DNA of 64,000 bases from Sepiola atlantica (lineage: Eukaryota; Mollusca; Cephalopoda; Sepiida; Sepiolidae), in contig OY744531.1 in NCBI GenBank assembly GCA_963556195.1, forward strand, positions 48,917,200-48,981,199, given 5' to 3'. Shown one piece after another: positions 1 through 10,235 of the stretch. The notes under the pieces were generated by a model. The model searched no databases. It saw only the letters and a program-made list of their open reading frames with translations, and was not told where the DNA came from. The translations under genes and the position numbers were made by a program. Position 1 is the first letter of the stretch. Every line of letters starts with the position of its first letter.

Positions 1-77
1 TAACGAAAAGTTTCAAAAACTACTCATTTCTTTTTTGTTTGTTTTTAATTTTTTTTCAATGTTTTTTTTTAACATTT

Positions 78-109
78 TCTGGGTTAAGGTTTAGGGTTTA
101 GGGTTAGTC
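78..109 (+). repeat. Short telomere-like motif run
   Basis: A few degenerate units of the TTAGGG type occur (GGTTTAGGGTTTAGGGTTAG). The run is only about 30 bp and is followed by ordinary AT-rich sequence. It is an interstitial motif, not a chromosome end. Confidence 0.5.
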
Positions 110-351
110 TTTCTCTAGAAGTGATCGTTGCTGACAATACTCAATGTCCTTCGGGAGATTCGATGCACTGACACGGATCGTAGAATTTTTTTAACACGCT
201 GCAGATCGTAGAAATAAATTTCTTCCAAAGTTATCGTCTGCTTGCTGCAAACTGATTGTCTAATGCCTGCTGCAACCTGATTGGTTAATAGTTTCGTCAA
301 CTCTCGAGCGATTTAGAGACCTACCCGAATGATTTTTTCACTGGGGGAACC

Positions 352-626
352 GTTGATTGGAGCTCAGTCGAATACCTATCGTGAAAATAACGATAGAGAA
401 AGACTTTCAGCCTCTCTTCTGTAACATAGAGGCCGTAGGGAAGAGAAGAGGTGACCCCCCACTAAATTTCGAAGTCGTTTATGTACTCTGTGAAGATAGA
501 AATGGTTGCTCGGAGTGGCACACTGCTCTAGATGTGGTAACAGTACTCCACATTAACACATATTTGACTTCTAATCAAAGTAGGGAATTGCGTCAGAAGT
601 TAGATACTTTCTGGGCGGTAGAATAA
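352..626 (+). pseudogene. Copy A of an unknown protein-coding dispersed repeat
   Basis: An 89-codon open frame starts at 357 (MELSRIPIVKITIEKD) and ends at 626. I do not recognise the product. Its first ~190 bp align with 37968-38165, and over about 35 codons the two copies align without any length change. They share the residues TIE.D.Q.LFC and later RR and VLC, although copy B carries in-frame stops. Gap-free codon alignment between two diverged copies suggests the family once encoded protein. The start is simply the first ATG, and the repeat itself begins slightly upstream at GATTGGAGCTCAG. It is most likely a piece of a transposable element; a host exon is less likely because the sequence is dispersed. 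Confidence 0.4.
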
Positions 627-639
627 TCCAACCATTTTC

Positions 640-1264
640 CAACAATCTTAGCAACAGATTTGATGTAACTCTTCAATTTCAGGTCTGGGGTAAAGGTCAG
701 TCTTACTCAATATTATTCAATTTATTGCAATTGTTTGTGTTTAAATTCAATGTATAATAAAAGCTCTATAAATATAGTAGAAATATGAACAGACATAAAC
801 CATTTAAGTAAATTGAATAGTAATATTTGAGTAAGCAAAGTATAAGAAGTTTAAAATAATTTTTAAAATCTAAAGGGGATAACTAATAAGAAAAACACGG
901 GTTCCTTCTTCTTGACTATTGAAACAATATAAAACGGCCCAAATTTTTAAAATTATGAAGGGTTTAATAAGAAAGACAATTAACTCTTCTTGAACGTATA
1001 TCACTGGCTTAAGCTTCTGGAAGAGCAATAATTATTTCATTATCAAAAACCGAGTGGATGGAGGACTGTAATATGGATATAATTCGACCTCAGACTTCCA
1101 TTTTATGACCTTTGATTAGACATCAAGAAATGCATAAGTTGCCGATTTACTAACAGCATTTTCTCAACTTATGCGAAAATTCTGTAAGGGACAAGAAATA
1201 AAAATGCTTTAAAAAAGTAACAATACAATTTGTTCAACTCTCTATATGTGTGTATATATAGTTG

Positions 1265-1269
<5 letters not shown>
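640..1269. other. AT-rich stretch without recognised features
   Basis: No open frame of note, no tRNA-like boxes and no tandem structure were seen. Confidence 0.5.

Positions 1270-1321
<52 letters not shown>
1270..1321. repeat. (TA)n microsatellite
   Basis: An uninterrupted TA run of about 52 bp, preceded by a short TATATGTGTGTATATATA segment. Confidence 0.97.
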
Positions 1322-1323
<2 letters not shown>

Positions 1324-1427
1324 CTATTTCATGTATCCACATAAAATTTAATAAGGCGATATATTTTTTTATGTATCAATTTTCAGTATTTACTTCAACA
1401 GTGCTCGATACGTAAGTAGAGCTAGGT

Positions 1428-1584
1428 AGTAAGCTATGAAAATATTATTTATGGCAATTAAGCTACACAGAGGCTCCCGCGTTTCATCCCCGGGGGAATC
1501 TTCATTTTAGCCTGAAGATTTCCCCGGGGATGAAACTCGGGAGCCTCTGTGTTACTTAATTGCCATGAATATATTTTCATAGCT

Positions 1585-1590
<6 letters not shown>
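1428..1590. mobile_element. Foldback element with ~77-bp arms
   Basis: The left arm begins AGTAAGCTATGAAAATAT and reads through GGCAATTAAG, ACACAGAGGCTCCCG and TTTCATCCCCGGGG. The right arm is its reverse complement with only a handful of mismatches, and the loop is about 10 nt around ATTTTAGCC. The right arm runs straight into (TA)n. A single right-arm unit recurs alone at 42132-42220, where it has a target-site duplication. The locus therefore looks like two units of one short element placed head to head, or a foldback MITE. It has no coding capacity. The arm also carries the CTGAAGA..GAAAC block seen at the 3' end of SINEs in this window. Confidence 0.8.
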
Positions 1591-1645
<55 letters not shown>

Positions 1646-1673
1646 CATATATACATATATATATATACATATA

Positions 1674-1725
<52 letters not shown>

Positions 1726-1804
1726 CATATATATATACATATATATATACATATATATATATACATATACATATATATACATATATATATACATATATAT
1801 ATAC

Positions 1805-1835
<31 letters not shown>

Positions 1836-1858
1836 CATATATATATACATATATATGG
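1588..1858. repeat. (TA)n with interspersed TACATA
   Basis: About 270 bp of TA repeat broken by regularly placed CA steps (TATATACATA). The long Ile-Tyr open frames predicted on both strands here are translations of this repeat and are not genes. Confidence 0.95.
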
Positions 1859-2944
1859 TTAATCGAAATGCGCTGTGGAAAATATTTGGTAAGTTGAGAT
1901 GTCGTCATAACTTTGTTAGACTCCTTCGTGAGCTGCACGAAAACATGAAAGCACATGTGAACTATTTATCCGGTTATATAAGTATACGTTCAGCCCTTTG
2001 CTCTTCAGACCACTCTCCTGTCATGTATATACGTAATTAAATAACTATCCCTGTTATCTCTCTCCCTCTATCCCTCTTACTTTCTCTCTTTCTCATTTTC
2101 TTTTCATTTCTTTCTCATTTTCTTTCTCTCTTTCTCATTTTCTTTTCTCTTATCAAATCTTATTTGTCCACTAATTTCTGTCTATACTTATGTCGAACCC
2201 GGTATTTTGTAAGCCTCAAAATAAAGTACAATATCCACGAGTTTAAGGACTGAAAGAATCTCTATTTACGAATGACAGAAATATTCTCGTCGTCGAATGT
2301 CGGCCATCATATCTCTAATCTCGTAGATAATATTCTTTGGTTATGTATTCAGATCTCACAGAGGGAAAGATTTAAATCTCAATATAATAGTTTATTCAAA
2401 TTGTTCAGCAAAAGAATAGAGAAAAGTAAAAAAAACAGCTGTTTTTTTATTTGATTTGGGCAGAAACTCCGAAATAAATAATGAGGATATAATTTTTCAA
2501 TTTTTCTGACGGTTATTTCTCGCCATTTCCATTTGTTATGAATCGTTTGTAAGATTCTTTTTGGGACATTTCTTATTTAATGTTTCTTCAAATATGATTA
2601 ATATGGCATTTACTGAACAGTTTGAAACGCGAACATCTGAACATTGGAGAAGTGAAGTGGTTTTTAGTTGGATCTACTCTCCAACAATGGGTAATGCATA
2701 AAAGAAACATTGAAATATCTCTTGGCATTGGATGGAATAAAAAGTGCAATTGCATGATTGACATAATTGATACAATTGCGGACTTTAGAATCGTGGAAAC
2801 TGCACAAACACTATTGGGAAAGGTAGGAACCCAAAATTACTTCCTCCCCAGCTATGGGTAAAATAGTAACTTGTATTCAAGATATCATATCTCTTACTAA
2901 TGGAAGGTTTGTATCTGTGTGTCCGAAACCGAAACTATACTATT
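1859..2944. other. No gene; short CT-rich patch and one unrecognised ORF
   Basis: 2050-2155 is rich in TCTCTTTCTCATTTTC. An open frame at 2622-2861 (79 codons, starting MKREHLNIGEVKWF) has no feature I recognise and no support from a repeat alignment, so it is not called as a gene. Confidence 0.4.
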
Positions 2945-3270
2945 ACTTTTATTTATTGTTCTATTGTACTATCTTTAATGATTAATTCAGTTTACTATAT
3001 TATTTTAGACTAATGGTACATCTTTCAATACTTAATTTAGTGGGGAGTGTAGTATATGTTCTGCTGTCATGATGCCATCTTCCCAGTCATTACCTCCTCC
3101 TTTGAGGGAGTGTAGTATTTGTTCTGTTGTCATAAGATCATACTTATAGGCATTACCGCCTCTTTTGAGGGTTAGTGTAATATATGATCTGTGGCTATAA
3201 TACAATCCTGCCTTTTTTGTGAGTGTCGCATATTTTTGCTGGTACAATTGATAATATTGAATAACCATGG
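2945..3270 (+). repeat. U2-core tandem array 1 (~62-bp monomers)
   Basis: Two good monomers and two decayed ones. Each good monomer has GTGTAGTATNTGTTCTG, then TGTCAT, then a segment like CCCAGGCATTACC, then CCTCCTTTGAGGG. The GTGTAGTATCTGTTCT core equals U2 snRNA around nt 22-37, which includes the branch-point recognition motif GTAGTA. The last copy fades into GTGTCGCATATTTTTGCTGG, a tail also found after array 3 near 36025. The same family occurs at 21118, 35736 and, inverted, at 44630. Confidence 0.75.
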
Positions 3271-3785
3271 AGTTTCAGCAGAATATGAATTATAAAGGTT
3301 GATAGAATCAAAAGTATAGAATTTTAATAAAGCGAGATTATTCGGAGAACCTTATCAAAACCTGAAACTGCTACTTTTCTCCAAGAAAAATGAATGGTTC
3401 CAAGTGTGTTTGGCTTCTGCTTGAAAAATACAGCTAGAAGCTTTTGCAGAATAAACTGTTAATAGAGTCATCTCCTTGTTAACGCTGTATTTCAATGAAT
3501 GCCTTATTTAAAAATCCTCTCCCTTTACCACATGATCGTGTTCGTCCAATCACAACTTTGTATTTCTAACACATACACCTTTCGGTTGAAGTTTCTAAAA
3601 AGAGGATGAATGTCTGACACCCGGTAGGATTCCCATCCCTAGCAAAAACAAACAGATAAAAAAGAGAGAAACCATATATTTATTTTCACATGAAGGCAAT
3701 TTGGAAAACAACATATGAACACACATACACACACACACACACACAGAGCATTTGGATGCCTACTAGACGCAATCTTCGAGTGACT
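3271..3785. other. No gene; short (CA)n
   Basis: The only structured element is a CA repeat at about 3719-3745. The rest shows nothing I recognise. Confidence 0.45.
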
Positions 3786-4197
3786 AAGGGTTTGTTAGGA
3801 CAACCTGACATGAAAATACTTCCCCCTACAAGTAAACTGTAACCAAATACTAAAAATAACATAGTACTCGAAGCCCAAATAAGATCCCTCGGTATGGCTA
3901 CCCCCCACTGGATTATACGAGAAGTCGTGTAGCTTCTCTAAGTGACGTTGTCTCTAGTAACAGTACTAAGCTGGATACTCCACCAGACTAACTGAATTCT
4001 TTTCTGGCATCCGGTAAAACCAAGAGACCACAAGAAAGATATACTATAACATAGTTGCCTGGTAAAGTAGGAGAGGAAATTTAATGTTCTTAGTTCTTTA
4101 TTAACACAACATTTAAGAGGTAAAGGAGAACTTTAATAGAATATTCGAATATCTATGTAGCGCATATAGAGATCAAGTGTTAGCCCCAGTAAGGCCC
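3786..4197. repeat. Tandemly duplicated unit, copy 1
   Basis: It aligns along its length with 4297-4640. Shared landmarks in order are GGTTTGT(T/C)AG, ACAACCTG, ACAAGTAAAC, AAATAACATAGTA, ATTCTTTTC, GGAGAACTTTAATAGAA and GATC/GGTCAAGTGTTAG. There is no open frame and the function is unknown. Confidence 0.75.
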
Positions 4198-4296
4198 CCC
4201 TTGATTTATGAGAACTTCGACTGAACTAAAAACAAAATGAGAAAATTTGAATGCTAACTAGATAATGGCCTCTACTATCTAAGGTCTCTCTGTACA

Positions 4297-4640
4297 GGGG
4301 TTTGTCAGAACAACCTGGCACGAGAATACTCCTCTTACAAGTAAACACTGATCAACATTTCAAAATAACATAGTATTCGAAGCTTAAATGGCTATCACAC
4401 ACTGGCTTTTACGAAGAATAGTGCATGTTCTCCAAGTGATGGATTCTTTTCCTGGAATCCGGTGAGACCAATAGACCGAAACGAAAGATATAGTATAAAA
4501 TAGTTAACTGGTCAATTGTGGAGAGGGGGGGTTAATGTTCTTCGCTCTTTTACTAACTAGAGGCAAAGGAGAACTTTAATAGAACACTCGGTTATCTGTG
4601 TAACTTATATAGAGGTCAAGTGTTAGTCCAAGGAAGAACT
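4297..4640. repeat. Tandemly duplicated unit, copy 2
   Basis: A shorter second copy of the 3786-4197 unit in the same orientation, separated by about 100 bp. It has small internal deletions and a run of seven G residues near 4527. The two copies have diverged by point changes and indels, so the duplication is not recent. Confidence 0.75.
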
Positions 4641-4798
4641 TTCACTTAAGTAAAATGAAACTGACGCAATGCAGTTTTAGAAAAAGCCTTACTTTATTTG
4701 TATTACTGGGATTATTTGGACGACTATTCTCATCTTGCATGTTATTCTCACAACGTTTCGGTCGATGTAACTGTTGTTATTGCTGTTGCTGTTTTTGT

Positions 4799-4820
4799 TG
4801 ACGACGACGACGACGACGAC

Positions 4821-4852
<32 letters not shown>

Positions 4853-4898
4853 CGACGACGACGACGATGATAATGACGACGACGACGACGGCGGCGGC

Positions 4899-4930
<32 letters not shown>

Positions 4931-4975
4931 CGACGACGACGACGACGACGACGATGATGATGATGATGATGATGA
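4799..4975. repeat. (GAC/GAT)n trinucleotide microsatellite
   Basis: About 175 bp alternating blocks of GAC and GAT, with one short GGC block at about 4890. It gives poly-Asp, poly-Met/Thr or poly-Ile/Val frames depending on frame and strand, none of which is a plausible protein. Confidence 0.97.
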
Positions 4976-6700
4976 TCGAGTTGGACTTCACAACTTCACT
5001 TGGTCGTTCATTAAGATTGTCTAGTCAGCACAGTTTCCTCGTTGATCGCAGCTATTTGTCAACCTGCAAGATTGCATAGGAAGATTTCACCTAGAACAGA
5101 CAAAGGAATGGCGAAGTAACGTCGCCACTTTCATTTCATTGATTTGCAATTCCGCGCCTGGCACGTTTTTGCTTGCCAACCGCAGAAACCTGCGGAAACG
5201 ACCAGAGGACGGCAGATCCTGATGCCGACACTTTGGGGGATTTTTGACAGAGCCGTGTTAGCTGGATTGTGGCCCAAATCCTGCTTGATGCCAAATGTAA
5301 CTTCTATGAATCGTATTTCCAGACGATATAGCTCTGACAACTACCACGTTGCCACATCCAATACCACTCCGAGGAAGGGTAGAACTTTCTGCTGCCGTTG
5401 ATTATTGGTATGATGGCACTTGGAGAATAGATATATACATTTAGCAACATAAACAAAACTGTTTTTGACTACAAATGATACATATATTTCTAAAATAAAG
5501 AATTTACTATTCGTACACAAATATATATGATTAATAAAACCAAACTCTAGTTTCCCTTACCATTTTTGTTGCTACCAACTTACCAACAACTTTTATAATT
5601 ACATTAATTTAGAAAGAAATAGTTATTGTCGTGCTTGCATGACAAACAATAATAATTCTGTCAGCCAATGCTGCTGGGGACTTTTGGTTGTTCTGGTTGT
5701 AGAGTGAATCCGATATGCACAGAGACCACGAAGAGCCTTAGTATTGTTTGGTCTCACATGAACTTCTTGTTAGATGTAGCTATGCGTTAAACCTACAACA
5801 TTGCGAATTCACCCCCGACACTAATAGCCAGAAGGCGCAACGGTTGCATACACAGTCGGAGATGATTTAGTCCAGAACAAACTAAGGAATAGCGGTTGCA
5901 CATGCGCACAAGCACGTTATTACCCTCCATCCATGATTTACCGTTTCAGGCTGTCTGAAAATACCGGATTCCTGACTTAAAATGCACCAAAGATTGATGT
6001 TATTATTTTTTCCTTTTCTTTTGAAAAACTCTATCATGTTCGCCAACGTTAAAAACAAAAATAACAATTTTCTTCTACAAAACAACTAAACCAAATAATA
6101 TGAATGAATGTTTGAAGATATAAAGAACTTGAAGCATAAAAACTTTTCCCAAAATGACCGGATTTGGCATTAAATAACGCGAAAAGAACCAAAGCAAACC
6201 AAAACCTTTTGGAATTGCGATATATTTTATAGCTGTTGATTTGTCCAAATGTTACTTGTCTTTTATAAGATTGAGTTGGAAGTATTGTTACGTCATCCTT
6301 CCTGCTCTCGGTTCTTCCTTTTTATATAGAGAACTGGTCTTGTGTCACTCACTAATTCTCCGTTTAGTTGTTTAAAGTTAAATTTTAACTTTAGAAGGGC
6401 GAATAGACTATTCCAAGTTTGAATAACAAATGAAATATTATAAAATGGAAATGTTTCAATTATAACATGACTAGCCGAAGAACCCGTCAACGTCGGATTT
6501 CTCAAACTTTTCTGTTCTGCACGTTAGTCCAAATTATTTTTTTTTTTTAATTAAAATCTCAATAAAATAATTTTTAAAAATAAACAAGTCCAATATACAC
6601 ATTTATGATCTTCTTCTTCTTGTTTCGTGTGTATCAGATTATTCTGGTGTTGGCATTAGTTTCTCCGATGTTTTTCTAGTTAGAAATATTGTTGAAAAAA
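4976..6700. other. No gene; weak dispersed repeat pair
   Basis: 5075-5120 (GGAAGATTTCACCTAGAACA) and 5858-5900 (GATGATTTAGTCCAGAACAA) look like diverged copies of one sequence; both continue into AAGGAAT.GCG. Two overlapping frames at 5131-5401 have no recognisable content. The remainder is unremarkable. Confidence 0.35.
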
Positions 6701-6715
6701 GATCGGGTACTTAAG

Positions 6716-6830
6716 GGAAGGACCACGAGAAAGTAGTACTGTAGAACTGACCGGATTCGTACTTGAAACACCCAAGTCTTCAGTCCCTGTCGATATCCAC
6801 TTAACCACCGTCACCTCCCAGATTTATGAT
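6716..6830 (-). mobile_element. tRNA-like SINE fragment
   Basis: On the minus strand there is an A-box-like TGACGGTGGTTAAGTGG followed, about 45 nt on, by a B-box-like TTCAAGTACGAATCC. This is the Pol III promoter spacing of tRNA-derived SINEs. A second B-box-like GGGTTCGAAACTC lies at 6889-6902 and may belong to another fragment. It lacks cloverleaf pairing and is not a tRNA gene. Confidence 0.5.
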
Positions 6831-6965
6831 GATGATGATCGATATCGGCCAAGAAATAACTAGAACGGTATAGCAAAAACAAAATGGCTAGTTTGAGTTT
6901 CGAACCCTGACAGATGTTATAAAATATTAAAACTGAAGCCGAACGCTTGATCCAATCGGACACTG

Positions 6966-7254
6966 ATCAAAAGAAACTATTTTTTATTTGTAACCTACTT
7001 AACCGGTTTATGAGTGTGGATGAAATCTACGCATAGATCTAAAATAGTTCAACTTTTCTTAAAAATATAAATAAATGTAAAGAAAAGTTCTATTTAAAAA
7101 AATGAATATCAAATGCGTACAATGTTTTCACTAAAAAACAATCTTCACTCATTTGTACATGTTTACTTATTTATTAATTGTTCTTACTGATAGTGAAAAG
7201 GTTCAGAAGTATGTTGTCCGGTCGGCTTGAGAAAGGGAATGCTAAATCTGTTAG
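6966..7254. other. No recognised feature
   Basis: AT-rich sequence without tandem or coding signal. Confidence 0.4.
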
Positions 7255-7471
7255 AACATTCGTTTCTCTCTAAGTTTATTGCTTACTGCTTGAGGCGCCC
7301 CTACCGGGGAATGCCGACGGGGCTGCCCAGGCAATTTTTAAATGGCCAGAGTGCTCACCTCTCGAGCGCTGGCTTTTAACCCCACTTACTCGACCCAAGC
7401 TGTGGTCACATCTTACTTGTGGGAGTAAGATAAAACTGGCCTTGTGCCTAACTCCTGCAGAGGAGTAAATA
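7255..7471 (+). mobile_element. U2-derived composite retroposon, copy 1 (head deleted)
   Basis: The unit contains GTTTATTGCTTACTG, then TGAGGCGCCCCTACCGGGGA, ATGCCGACGG, GCCCAGGCAATTTTTAAATG, a stretch ending GACCCAAGCTGTGGTCACAT, and GTGGGAGTAAGATAAAACTG. It finishes GGAGTAAATA. It is about 90% identical to the body of the next copy but lacks the U2-like head: AACATTCGTTTCTC at 7255 joins directly to CTAAGTTTATTGC. The 13-bp AACATTCGTTTCT occurs before this copy, between the copies and after the second. No protein frame is convincing. The GC-rich body stands out against the AT-rich surroundings. Confidence 0.8.
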
Positions 7472-7815
7472 AACATTCGTTTCTCTTGGCCTTTTGGCTA
7501 AGATCAAAGTGTAGTATCTGTTCCGATGGATACTGCACGCCTGTCCTGTGCAGTTCTAGGAGGTCCACCCTCCCAGACTTCGCCTCCCCTCTTTGGGGAG
7601 GAGTAAGTTTATTGCTTACTGTCTGAGGCACCCCTACCGGGGAATGCCGACGGGACTGCCCAGGCAATTTTTAAATGGCCAGAGTGCTCACCTCTCGAGC
7701 GCTGGCTTTTAACCCCACTTGCTCGACCCGATCTTGGGTCACATCTTACTTGTGGGAGTAAGATAAAACTGGCCTTGTGCCTAACTCTGCGAGGAGTAAA
7801 TAAACATTCGTTTCT
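7472..7815 (+). mobile_element. U2-derived composite retroposon, copy 2 (with U2 head)
   Basis: The head at about 7478-7523 reads TTCTCTTGGCCTTTTGGCTA, AGATCAAAGTGTAGTATCTG and TTCC, nearly identical to the first ~37 nt of metazoan U2 snRNA, which covers stem-loop I and the GTAGTA branch-point recognition motif. After this, similarity to U2 stops. A middle segment follows (CAGTTCTAGGAGGTCCACCC, CCCAGACTTCGCCTCCCC, TTTGGGGAGGAG), and then the same body as copy 1. There is no U2 stem-loop II, Sm site or 3' domain, so it cannot be a functional U2 gene. I infer a SINE-like retroposon with an snRNA-derived head, a class known from SINEU elements in other animals. Confidence 0.8.
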
Positions 7816-7990
7816 AATGTTTTTTTACGTACTTTAATTTTGAAATAAGATTATTTTTTTTTTAAGTTACATGAACTTCTGACATCAACAAGGACATCGG
7901 ATCGAAGGTGCTGATTCCAAATCTGCGGCTTGTTTGGCATTTAGATAAAACGTTTAATTGTGATGCACGGGGACACTACCAACAAATTTC

Positions 7991-7992
<2 letters not shown>

Positions 7993-8045
<53 letters not shown>

Positions 8046-8066
8046 GTGTGTGTGGGTGTGTGTGTG

Positions 8067-8098
<32 letters not shown>
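7993..8098. repeat. (TA)n/(TG)n microsatellite
   Basis: A TA run, a TGTGTG-rich middle and a second TA run, followed by a GA-rich patch to about 8120. Confidence 0.95.
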
Positions 8099-8103
<5 letters not shown>

Positions 8104-8269
8104 AGAGAGAGAGGGGGAGAGGGATGGCAAAATGATGTAACAATATTCTCAACTCAATGTTATAAAAAGCAAGCGATTTTTTTTAAAAATGGAAGATAGA
8201 AAATATTTGTATTTTCCACATATTTTAAACTCTCTTGTAATATCATAATATATCCTCTCCCATGTATTT

Positions 8270-8372
8270 CATCTTCTTTCTTTATAATTCTCCTTCTATC
8301 TCTCTCACTCTCTCTTTCTCCCTTTCTCTGCCTCTCTTTATCTATCTATCTATCTATCTATCTCTATATATC
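8270..8372. repeat. Pyrimidine-rich tract with (CTAT)n
   Basis: CT-rich sequence ends in about seven CTAT units at 8339-8366, immediately left of a MITE. Confidence 0.85.
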
Positions 8373-8381
8373 TTTCTTATA

Positions 8382-8764
8382 CAGGGTGGGCAAAAATAAG
8401 GGTCCTATTTTTAAAAATTCATAACTTTTTTATTTATTGATTTTTTTTTTTTTTTTTTTAGAATAAGTAAAGGACCCCTTCCGAAGCAAGCATGAGCCGT
8501 ATTAGCCCTAAGGAACGTACCCTCATTTAGAAAACATTATTTTTGCTTAAAAAACTCAAAACAGTGTAAAAAACAATACTTTAGTTTTTGTAAGTTTTAA
8601 GAAGTGTTTTTCGGCTAAAATTTGTTTTGTTTATTTCAAAAAATCTCGGAAGGGTCAGTCTACACACACATAAAGTTTGGTGAGTTTAACTTTTATTTTG
8701 TGGAAGTTATTCAAATTCAAGTTATTCAAATTTAAAGATAGGACCCTTATTTTGGCCCACCCTG
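8382..8764. mobile_element. Mariner-type MITE, copy 1
   Basis: Terminal inverted repeats of about 35 bp: left CAGGGTGGGCAAAAATAAGG continuing GTCCTATTTTTAA, right its complement ending CCCACCCTG. It is flanked by TA at 8380-8381 and 8765-8766, the target duplication of Tc1/mariner elements. The interior is non-coding and has the landmarks GGACCCCTTCCGAAGCAAGC and ATCTCGGAAGGGTCAGTCTA. The copy at 23250-23631 is nearly identical, so the family moved recently. A transposase source is not in this window; the mariner relics at 48.6-51 kb do not share these ends. Confidence 0.92.
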
Positions 8765-8766
8765 TA

Positions 8767-9734
8767 GTATCTGTCTCTTCTCCCATCTCTCTCTTCCTTT
8801 TCTCTCCTCCTCTCTCAATATTATCTCGTTCTACCTCTATCTCTTAATTATTTACGTAATTCTCCTCTTATTATTCGCTCTTTATTTAAGTTATTCGCCC
8901 TTCTCCCACTATCTAAAACATTCACGTACAGATGAAAAGTGAGCACGGTTACAAGCAAAATAACAACATCAGATGTTTTTTTTTATTATTATATAGGTTA
9001 CCTTATCAACTCTCACCTTACACCAGTCATTGTTAAAAAATGATATTCTCATATTCGTTTTTACTAATTTCCAAAGTTTGAACGAATAGGAACAATTATA
9101 ATTTACCAGTAATTAAATCTATAAGCTGACTAAAAACAATATACAATTAAGTGACGGCAGTTTTTAATATGAAATATGGTGGCGTCAACACTGGCAATCA
9201 CGCCACCATGCTCCCATCCTCTGGTCGCCATGTCACTTCTGTTCGGTCTTAATTGAATCTTATAAGCTAATTTCATTAACGTAATTATTTATTGTGAAAA
9301 ATCGTCGCATTCAGTAATTTGATTATAATTAAATTTGCCTTTCATAAGTTGTGTATTATTCTGCAGTTGAAATGGCATCCTATGAAATAAGCATATTGTA
9401 TAAAAGACATTTTGCAACATTTTGTAACCAAGATATTCAAACTAAAAGTAAAATATTTAGCTCCGATACAAATTATGATCGATAATGCATACGCGTAATG
9501 GAGAGTGCTGTCTGTGTGTCCCTTGGCGCAACTGATTTGTGCTAAGTTATAATTAGTTACAAGTGACAGTCTTCTGGGGGGTGGGTTGATAGTTGAATCC
9601 TCAGTACGATGGATACTCAGAATGAAATTGCGCATTACGTAAGATGTCTTTCTGGTCATCGATGATGGGACAAGGGCAAGCTACACCCGTCAATTAAGTA
9701 AAAGGTCCACTCAAAATTACGTACAGATTCCCGA
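8767..9734. other. No gene; one small hairpin
   Basis: A perfect 10-bp inverted repeat (ATGGTGGCGT .. ACGCCACCAT) spans about 9176-9211. An open frame on the minus strand at 9342-9659 has no recognisable domain and is not called. Confidence 0.4.
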
Positions 9735-9845
9735 GTTCGACGAGACATACCTGAAGAAGGTCGGAAGTTACATCGTCAAAAACGTTGTGAGAATAACACT
9801 CAAGATGAGAACAGTAGTCTACATAATCTACATAATACAAATCGC
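9735..9845 (+). repeat. Dispersed repeat with CTGAAGA..AAACGTTG block
   Basis: CCTGAAGAAGGTCGGAAGTT is followed by AAACGTTGTGAGAATAACAC and then GATGAGAACAGTAGTC with CATAATACAAAT. The same order recurs three times at 51065-51470. It resembles the 3' region of retroposons and has no coding content. Confidence 0.7.
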
Positions 9846-10087
9846 TCTGAATTGAGCAGTAAAAAAATAGTACAATAATAGAATTAATAAAAATAAAATT
9901 ATAATTTCGGCTTCAGACAGATACCAAATCTCCATAGATGAAGAATGCAATTTATATCATTTGAGGTTATTCATGGGGTTCTAAATAAGTCAAATAACAC
10001 AAAGGTTTTGGGATTATCATTTTTTAAAATGATTTTAAAATGTTATGATATGTTTGTATCATCATATCAATGATTATGGTGATGAAG

Positions 10088-10235
10088 ACAGGTAAGTGGT
10101 GAGAGTTCTATGAAGATAGTTTGTAAGAATGTTCTGTGGGGGTGCGCTGTGGAAAAGTCTGTAAATATGTTTCGGTGGAAGCTTTGTAATGTTGCGTTGT
10201 GGAAATCCCTGTAGAGATGAATTGTAAGGAAAGTA
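10088..10235. repeat. Degenerate ~60-bp tandem repeat
   Basis: TGCGCTGTGGAAAAGTCTGT and TGCGTTGTGGAAATCCCTGT are about 60 bp apart and sit in similar surroundings (TTTGTAAGAATGTT / TTTGTAATGTT). Roughly two units are visible. Confidence 0.45.

Noticed and set aside
78..109. Chromosome end (telomere)
   Set aside because: Only about four degenerate units in ordinary sequence; similar short motifs occur at 18904 and 42451.
1549..2040. 163-codon and 134-codon Ile/Tyr-rich open frames on both strands
   Set aside because: They are translations of the (TA)n/TACATA microsatellite.
4689..5079. Poly-Asp, poly-Met/Thr and poly-Ile/Val open frames
   Set aside because: All three come from the GAC/GAT trinucleotide repeat in different frames.
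7478..7525. Functional U2 snRNA gene
   Set aside because: Only the first ~37 nt match U2; no Sm site, stem-loop II or 3' domain follows.
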